DNA of 64,000 bases from Orobanche coerulescens (taxonomy: Eukaryota; Streptophyta; Magnoliopsida; Lamiales; Orobanchaceae), in NCBI GenBank assembly GCA_033398695.1, contig CM065809.1, positions 171,482,501-171,546,500 of the forward strand, given 5' to 3'. Position numbers and translations under genes: made by a program. Below the pieces are notes generated by a model. It was not told the DNA's origin, made no database searches, and was given only the letters and a program-made list of their open reading frames with translations. Positions 57,817 to 64,000 of the stretch are shown piece after piece. The stretch's first letter is position 1; the number at the start of each line of letters is the position of its first letter.

Positions 57817-58470
57817 ATAACGGCGGAACAATCTATGAAATAACTACTTTGCTCAGCCCCAAAACGTCACGAGCAATTCGCGAACGCGAGAATCCTTGAA
57901 ATATAATGATCTGACTAAGAAAGCATCTGGTACATGAGTCGAGGCGATAAAATATATGTGAACTTGAGAAGTCGAGGTGGAGAGTATGAATTTGGAGACA
58001 AAAGCTCCAAGAGTAAAGAAAATCACAAAACGGCTCAGACATCCTGAAACCATGTTTCGAGCTCGACCAACCACATCCAAGTTCATAATACATTCGGAAA
58101 TGTTAATTGCACGTGTGGGAATAATAGTTTCAAACAAAATTTGCAAGGATTAAGTTCAGATGTGGAAAGACCACAATAATCCATGGAGTCTGACAAAACA
58201 ACTCTGAAATTCATTCGGAGGATGGTAGTCTAGGTAGAACATGGTAGTTTTAAATCGTCGAGAGGATCACAATTGAATTATCAATAATGAAGGGTCACAC
58301 AATACCGGAAATACTAAGAAAAATATGGGTAATACACTCCCCCATACTAAAAAGACATTACGAACCGAAAGTTAGAACAACAAGAGTTGGAAACGTAAAG
58401 CAATGAAACGAAAAACGATCGAAGTCACGATTGTTGGAACCAGCAACGATTAAGACACAGTATAAGATCT
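57817..58470 (-). other. Element H-right 3' untranslated part with an LTR-start-like scrap
   Basis: No coding frame. On the minus strand near 58333 a TTTTTAGTATGGGGGAG stretch runs into TGTATTACCCATATTTTTC, resembling a PPT followed by the start of a D-type LTR, but with no matching end. It may be a captured or decayed LTR piece. Confidence 0.4.
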
Positions 58471-58986
58471 TCATTCTCCCATACTAGAATCTTCAGAAGA
58501 AAACATAGGGTTTCGGGACACTCTCTGGTCACTTGCTCTATTCTCCAATAGGGTAGCATTCTTTGCCAATTCGGAAACTATCTCACAGTGTTTCTCCCGA
58601 TGACCTTCACACCCGCACCGGTAACAAGTCAAGAGTGGAAAGGGACAATTTGCACGATCATGTCCCTGACGGTTGCAGTTGAAGCACCTTCTCTTCTTAC
58701 CGAGAGTCACCCATGCTGGTTTGGGATTCCCAGCGCTCACTCCCGATCGCGAAGACGACGCGTTCGAACGATGTGGGGGTTTGGGAGCCTTAGACTCTTC
58801 ACCGACCAAAAATTTCCCAGATGTCCTCGGTCTCTTCGCTTCGCTCGTGGGCTCGACTACTGAGGAGATTTCATAGGATATCATTTGATTTTGATACTCC
58901 TTCACCGTAGCATGAATCATTGTCGTACGAACCACCTCGCCGATTCCATTTCCATCATCACGTCCACGTCCGCCGAGTCTCGACAT
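58471..58986 (-). pseudogene. gag: Element H-right: nucleocapsid-only gag remnant
   Basis: From an ATG at 58986 the minus-strand ORF reads MSRLGGRGRDDGNG, the Gly/Arg gag N terminus. It then jumps directly to MIHATVKEYQNQMISYEISS, the end of the capsid region, a basic SEAKRPR linker and two CCHC knuckles: CFNCNRQGHDRANC and CYRCGCEGHREKHC. About 172 codons are open. The capsid domain (DWWE and EYCP-type motifs) is missing, so an in-frame internal deletion is inferred. It could still bind RNA if translated. No pol follows. The ORF can be extended 8 codons upstream, but the MSR start matches gag better. Confidence 0.8.
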
Positions 58987-60019
58987 ACTAATGCAGATAA
59001 TACCATTCAATAATATAAATTAATCAGTCGTACAATATACCACAATTATCAACACGAGGTTTAGTTAGCATCCTTAGAATAACAGTAATATCGTAAAGCA
59101 CAAAGTTTTCTGAAGTCAATTTCGAGTCCTTCGACGAGGACGATCATTATATGTATGCACTTAATGAAAACAAATTTTTGAAGAAGAGGGCTAGTCACGT
59201 TACGCCCAAGACTTGTAAATACTGTCTTTTATTTCGGAAGAGGAAGTTTATACAACGACTCTAAAAATTATTTTCGAGTAATGTATAAAAGAAAATCTGA
59301 AAATTAAATTGTAACTAATTTGAAATATTTCAAAAGTGTTGAGTCCCAAATACCACAATTTTGAAAATCTTTCCTCTTCTACCAAAATGTTTATTCGAAA
59401 GAATTTTCCACCGAGATACGTGACCATTTGACATGACGGCATTAAATCATGGCTTTTCACAATGTTAGAAAGTTTCAAAGCACCACTTTAAAATATTCGT
59501 GATATTACAGCGCCGTGGGCCCCGCACCGGAACCCACCAGGCTAAAAATCATTTTTAAAAACGTTCAAAATGCCAAAAAGGCCAATGACAGTAATATTTT
59601 CAAATACTCACAAAAGTCATTTATAAAATATCAAATACCGTCATAAGAATACCGACAAAACGTGCAATACCAAAATATCAAAACTCGGTTTAGGGAATCA
59701 GTTTTGGGAAATAAAACTCAGTTTGCAAGATACCAAAAGTCATTTCAAAATACTCACGCAGCGGATAAAATTAACACTCAAAGATTTATTCTAATAAAAT
59801 GTAGAAACCGATAAATATGCTCGACTTCCGAAGCATACTACATAATCATTTTTACTCGGACCGTATATGCATGCTATATCCTAAAAAAATAATATCACCA
59901 ACAGGTTCCAATCCCTAGTTCACATTAAACACATTAGCACAATATAATCAAATACGTATATAAAGGGGCTTACGATCGGGAGACTTACCATCACGGATTG
60001 CCTGAAGATGATGTCGGAA
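58987..60019 (-). mobile_element. Element H-right: internal leader, cut by element E
   Basis: 59476-60019 duplicates 54066-54610, so it is the leader region downstream of a PBS that must lie beyond element E. The part 58987-59475 has no ORF or homology I can name. The edge at 60019 is the insertion point of E. Confidence 0.7.
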
Positions 60020-60893
60020 TGTTGCGATATTCCTTACACGCAAGTGCACGTCATCGTTTACAAGTAATAAAGTGATAAGTAGAGTATCGTTCCCACGAGG
60101 ACTGAATCTCTAACTACCGATTTTTTCGTATTCCAATTTTATTTGAACAATCGAATTTGGGTTTTTGCAATTAATAACTAAAGGAATTACTAAAAGACTA
60201 GTAGAAAACGATAGCTTGAATAAAAGAAATCAAATGATGAATAAGTCTAGGATTCTGAATCCACCTTAGTTTATCCGAATTTACTCTCGATTATCCGTAA
60301 TAAATAATTTTCCCAGTTTATTGAAGGCGGAGATTGCTAATATATTCTACCGCCTCTCCCGAGGTCAATAGATTTATCTAAAGGCGAATAACGCACTCTA
60401 TCCCTAGGTGAATTAATTCGTCAATAGGCGAAAAGCATAAAATCTCCTAAAGGCCACGTAGTTCCTATGAGTATATTCCTATCTCACAGAATAAAACGGT
60501 CCTCACCAATAGTTCCTCACCAAATCTCCTCTCCCGATTCGAAGTGAATGATTAAATCAATACAACTATTGGCCAGATAATTGCAAGCATTAAACACAAT
60601 TGGGAAAACTCAATAAAAAGGTAATTAATTGGATAATCTCAAGAAATTCGTCAAAACATAGGTTTCATCAAAACCCTAGATTAGGGCTTTAGCCTGACAT
60701 ACTAATAATTGAAAATACAGAATTGATAAATGAAAGCATAAAATTCAAACGCAGATGAAGCTCGGATTTCTCCGTCCTTCAGCTTCCGCCCTCTGCCTTT
60801 GAAGTCTTCTGCTTCCCTCTTCTTCTGCCGTCTCCAAGCTTAAGCTCTAAAAGATTCAAGATCCAAAGATGATTTAATTAGGGTCTTAAACCC

Positions 60894-60901
60894 TATTTAT
60901 A
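60894..60901 (-). promoter_or_regulatory. TATA box of element E LTR
   Basis: Minus-strand GAGCTATAAATAGGG, about 100 bp downstream (minus) of the GCCGCGGC cluster. Confidence 0.65.
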
Positions 60902-60996
60902 GCTCAGCACAACTCCAAATCGCGTCCGTATCAGTCGGTCGAAAACTGGCTTCGAAACGGCCCAAAATCCGCGCGGACATACAAAAACCGCCAAGT

Positions 60997-61165
60997 GTGC
61001 CGCGGCGCACTAAACCTGTGCCGCGGCACAGGGCCTTCAGCTGGAAGCCTGGGCGTCATCAATTTCTTCGTACGCGGCTCACACTGGGCGTGCCGCGGCA
61101 TGCAGTACAGTTACTCGCCTTGGTGGGTGTCTTCTGTGCCGGCTCAGCTTCCTTGTGCCGCGGCT
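60997..61165 (-). repeat. GCCGCGGC palindrome cluster in element E LTR
   Basis: Sites GTGCCGCGGCGCAC (60997), TGTGCCGCGGCACAG (about 61017), GTGCCGCGGCATG (about 61090) and GTGCCGCGGCTCAG (about 61153) lie upstream of TATA on the minus strand. Confidence 0.8.
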
Positions 61166-61332
61166 CAGAGTCCAGATTTGCCGTTTTCGCCCGTTTTGCC
61201 TCGTTTTATCTCCCGGACTTCAATTTCCTGTCAATCATACAAAATTAAGGCATTAAAGGCTCATTTAGACAATTTCACTCTCCAAAATACTACAAAATAA
61301 TGATAAATAAGCGTATAAAAATACGCCTAACA

Positions 61333-61347
61333 AATACCCCCAAACTT
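61333..61347 (-). other. Polypurine tract, element E
   Basis: Minus-strand AAGTTTGGGGGTATT directly precedes the LTR. A second tract, TAAGTTTGGGGGGGAA, lies at 62536-62550. Adjacent GCTTGAGGACAAGC is a common block at the 3' end of plant Athila/Tat-type interiors. Confidence 0.8.
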
Positions 61348-63802
61348 AAGCCTTTGCTTGTCCTCAAGCAAAAAGAATTTAAATTCAATAAAAGAATGTC
61401 GTGAATCATCGTGCAACTCATAGTGTTCAACCTAGTCAATACTATCCTGTAATTCTCTCTAAATAATACGAGTGTCATAAAAGCGAGCTGCACTTAGAAT
61501 AATGATTCCGCAAAGTAATCACGTTCAGTCCTAATCACTCGTTCATGAAGAAAATCCAGCTCAAAGATTAACAAAACGTGAGTCAAATCGACCGTCAATA
61601 TGAAAGGCTAAAATAAACAAGTTAGTTTGTCTCGTTCCACAGTCTAAAGGCACAATTTTCACGAGTTTCATAACAATTAAACCTCGGACAGTTTTCCTTT
61701 ATATATATATGTTCAAGAATTTGATTCGAGTTGACCACTAGGTTAGGATCTCGGGATGTTTCATCGGGATAATCCTAGGGTGGAAACTCCATTCTCATGT
61801 ATTGGAAAACCGTTTGACGTAACAGACACTCATGGGGCATATGGATGCTTCTAGTTACTAAGTTCCCGTCTACAGCGGAGAAACAACTCGAATATATAAT
61901 TTCCGCATGTCCGAATCAAGGTTGCCGTTTTACGCGAGAGTAAACAGCGGGTCACGCGAATACCCCCGGTTACTAGGCTCCCTCTCATTGGCACATGTGA
62001 AATATCTAAATCACTAGTCTAATCAGGGTCGTCGTTTTACGCGAGAGTAAACAACGGGTCACGTGAATACCCCCGGTTACTAGACTTCCCATAATAGAAC
62101 ACATTATCTCGACTTTTGGGAAAAACTGACCGACTCTAAACTCAATCTAAGTGCCAACACGACTAAAGAAACAGTACGACTCACTATCCGGAAAATGTAG
62201 CCAAACGTATTGACGGTGATTTTAAAACAAGTATGTATCGTCTCTTATCTGCCAAGACCTCTACAATCACGAAAAATTTTGGACCTAAATGAATACTAAG
62301 CAGAACAGAAATAACTGACTACAACTCGACTAAAACTCGACCGCTTCTTCAGAGAGAAAACAGTGTCGTAACATCAGTATCACACAAATAGAAGCACGAA
62401 AAATTCACGAAAAAAGAAAAACTAAGACAAGCAAGGCTATCTAAAAATTTTTTTCGCAAAGTAATGAAAAGTGCAACGAAATAAAGTACATCAATAAAAT
62501 AAAGTACAACAATGAATGTAGCAACTGAAAGTACATTCCCCCCAAACTTAGGACGTACATTGACCTCAATGGACAAAAAATGATATGCAATAAAAGTAAA
62601 AGGTCAAGTACTCCCCTCCAGTCTGCTCAGGAGCTGGTGCCGGCATCGTCCGGTGAGGAGGCACGCTTCTTGACTACATCATGCGGAGTGTGAATAAATG
62701 AGCTTGCATCATCAAGTAGGAAGTTAAGTACGAGCTCTCAAGTTTAACATGATGTAAGGGTTGGGGATAATGTAATTCGATAACACGATTCATTGCATAT
62801 AATTTTGAAAATGCCTAGCTTACCAATTTTCCATTGCTGCAATTTATCAAACACCTTGTGTGCACAGGTTAAAATGAAGAACAAGAATTTTGATGGTTAA
62901 TTCCAAATCCCAAAAATAATAACACAGATTATAACCCTGAATCACGACAACTATCAACAACAATTCGTTCATAAATATCAATTCCATCACAATATCAAAT
63001 TCCCCATATTCCAACTCCATTTTAGAAACAACAATGAAGAACAACTAGCAATATAAAACTCCAAATCTTTTCACATCAAGAATCACTTATGATTTAGAAA
63101 TCAAAAATTACCTGAAGAATTTGAGAAGGAGACTAATAGAATGGAATCAACTAACCTCATTGTGTGAAGGAAGGAAGGAAGGGAAGAGAAGGAAGAAGAT
63201 ACCTTGTGCAGGCCGATCGATTGAATGAGTCCAACCTGGTTGCTCTTATTTTGCGACGGGGGCTGCGGCACAGTAAAAGTGAGCCGCGGCCCAAAGTACA
63301 GTAGGACTGGGATGTTTTGTAATGTCGTCGGGTGCCGCGGCTCAGTTTTCGTTTGTCGTGGCTCAGTGTGTTAGTGTGCCGCGGCTCAGGTTTAGTGTGC
63401 CGCGGCACAAAGTACAGGCTCCATGGGCGTTTCTTGGCCATTTAGTGTGCCGCGGCTCAGGTTTAGTGTGCCGCGGCTCAGCGACCTGGTGTGCCGCGGC
63501 TCTGTAAGATCGTTCCGCGGCACAGGGTACAGTTTGATCGGCCATTTTTTCATCAGCTGGTGTGTACCGCGGCTCACCTGGACTGTGCCGCGGCCCATCA
63601 TTGAATTCCTCCCCTTTGCTGATTCCTGCACAGAATTTTTACACGAAAACATCAAGACGAGAGGAAAGGATGGATCAAAGAAGAAAGAAGACAAAGAGAG
63701 ACTCTAAAAATGCAAGAAAACAACAAAGAATCTACAACTAATACTCGGGTTGCCTCCCGAGGAGCGCTAAGTTTATAGTCTTCAGCCGGACTTTTCTCGC
63801 AT
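61348..63802 (-). mobile_element. Element E post-integrase region, no intact gene
   Basis: About 2.4 kb between the integrase stop and the PPT. No env-like or other long ORF is open. A short minus-strand frame ending at 62627 (FIHTPHDVVKKRASSPDDAGTSS) looks like a protein C terminus but is cut by a stop 37 codons upstream. Two near-identical ~70-bp units occur at about 61918-61990 and 62025-62095 (CGTTTTACGCGAGAGTAAAC, then GGTTACTAG). A conserved GGGAGGCAACCCG block lies at about 63748-63762. Confidence 0.55.
63255..63600 (-). repeat. Second GCCGCGGC palindrome cluster in element E
   Basis: About ten sites of GTGCCGCGG(CTCAG or CACAG) or slightly changed versions (63261, 63282, 63335, 63379, 63400, 63449, 63471, 63491, 63516, 63567 and 63586 approximately). 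They lie in the untranslated region, not in the LTR, and share the same motif as 60997-61165. Confidence 0.85.
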
Positions 63803-64000
63803 TCATCCGGCGGTGGATAAGGTGACGCTCGTTTTCTGCGTGTCTATTGGATTTCCCAAGTATGCCTTCAACCGTTGTCCATTAACTTTGAATTTTCGGG
63901 CATCTCTTTGAACTTCTACTGCACCATGTGGAAACACTTGAACTACGGTGAACGGTCCCGACCATCGTGAACGCAATTTCCCGGGAAATAACTTTAAGCG
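63803..64000 (-). CDS. pol: Element E integrase C terminus (partial, runs off window)
   Basis: Reading left from 64000, 65 residues are open to a TGA at 63803-63805: [30 protein letters not shown]...[13 protein letters not shown]. This is the C-terminal domain of a Ty3/Gypsy integrase of the Athila/Tat side of the family, where FPGKL(R/K)SRWSGPF and FKVNGQRLK are characteristic (family knowledge). It binds DNA in the integration complex. No chromodomain follows, unlike B and D. The upstream part of pol lies outside the window, so intactness cannot be judged. Confidence 0.85.
   Translation of the reverse strand, partial: RLKLFPGKLRSRWSGPFTVVQVFPHGAVEVQRDARKFKVNGQRLKAYLGNPIDTQKTSVTLSTAG

Larger units (their letters stand above)
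60020..61332 (-). mobile_element. Element E, 3' LTR (minus strand, 1.31 kb), Athila-like
   Basis: In minus orientation it starts TGTTAGGCGTAT at 61332, right after a PPT, and ends GGAATATCGCAACA at 60020. TATA (TATAAATA, minus) is at 60894-60901. A cluster of GCCGCGGC palindromes lies just upstream on that strand (60997-61165). The left flank CGGAA (60015-60019) should be repeated at its far end outside the window. Ends, length and the neighbouring integrase differ from elements A-D, F and H, indicating another lineage. Confidence 0.82.

Noticed and set aside
62627..62740. Possible env-like ORF end in element E (minus strand)
   Set aside because: Open for only about 36 codons before an upstream stop, with no transmembrane segment; left as part of the untranslated region.

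Overview
This is plant nuclear DNA, almost certainly intergenic heterochromatin, made of nested Ty3/Gypsy LTR retrotransposons. No intact host gene, tRNA or rRNA gene is visible. The plant assignment rests on initiator-Met-type primer-binding sites (TGGTATCAGAGC and variants), very long LTRs (2-3.6 kb) bounded by TGTAATATCC...GTGTTACA, pol proteins of the chromodomain-bearing Tekay/Del type, an Athila-like element at the right edge, and two exons of a plant ER-type Ca2+-ATPase pseudogene. The species cannot be named from the sequence.

Layout. (1) 1-7847: element A (+), a non-autonomous mosaic with a decayed protease scrap; its 5' LTR is cut by the window edge. (2) 7848-16377: element F (minus strand), non-autonomous with very long LTRs; A sits inside its 3' LTR. 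(3) 16378-25798: element B (+), a nearly full-length Tekay-type gag-pol broken by several in-frame stops and a frameshift; F sits inside its 5' LTR. (4) 25799-29047: non-LTR DNA with an ECA3-like Ca2+-ATPase pseudogene fragment and a TTA microsatellite. (5) 29048-53058: an AT-rich ~20/21-bp tandem array, split by a minus-strand solo LTR (31017-33357) and by element D (33709-51838). D's gag is itself split by element C (36869-45665), a non-autonomous element with 3.05-kb LTRs. (6) 53059-60019: AT-rich DNA and element H (minus strand), whose single LTR has a PBS on one side and a polypurine tract on the other, plus a nucleocapsid-only gag remnant. (7) 60020-64000: the 3' end of an Athila-like element E (minus strand): LTR, long untranslated region and integrase C terminus.

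How the parts relate. B and D carry the only recognisable replication machinery (gag, protease, RT, RNase H, integrase, chromodomain), and both are dead copies. A, C, F and H have LTR ends, PBS and mostly PPT of the same type but little or no coding capacity, so they look like parasites mobilised in trans by B/D-like relatives. Insertion order from nesting: C is younger than D; A is younger than F, which is younger than B; D and the solo LTR are younger than the AT-rich array.

The most striking unexplained structure is in the LTR promoters. In every TATA-bearing LTR family here, including the unrelated Athila-like one, the stretch just upstream of the TATA box is packed with a short palindrome. 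The palindrome differs between families: TAGCGYRCGCTA in B, C, D and H, TTACGTACGTAA in F, CCGTGTC/GACACGG in A, and GCCGCGGC in E. Downstream of TATA several LTRs also share a candidate leader intron ending just after a strong GC hairpin.
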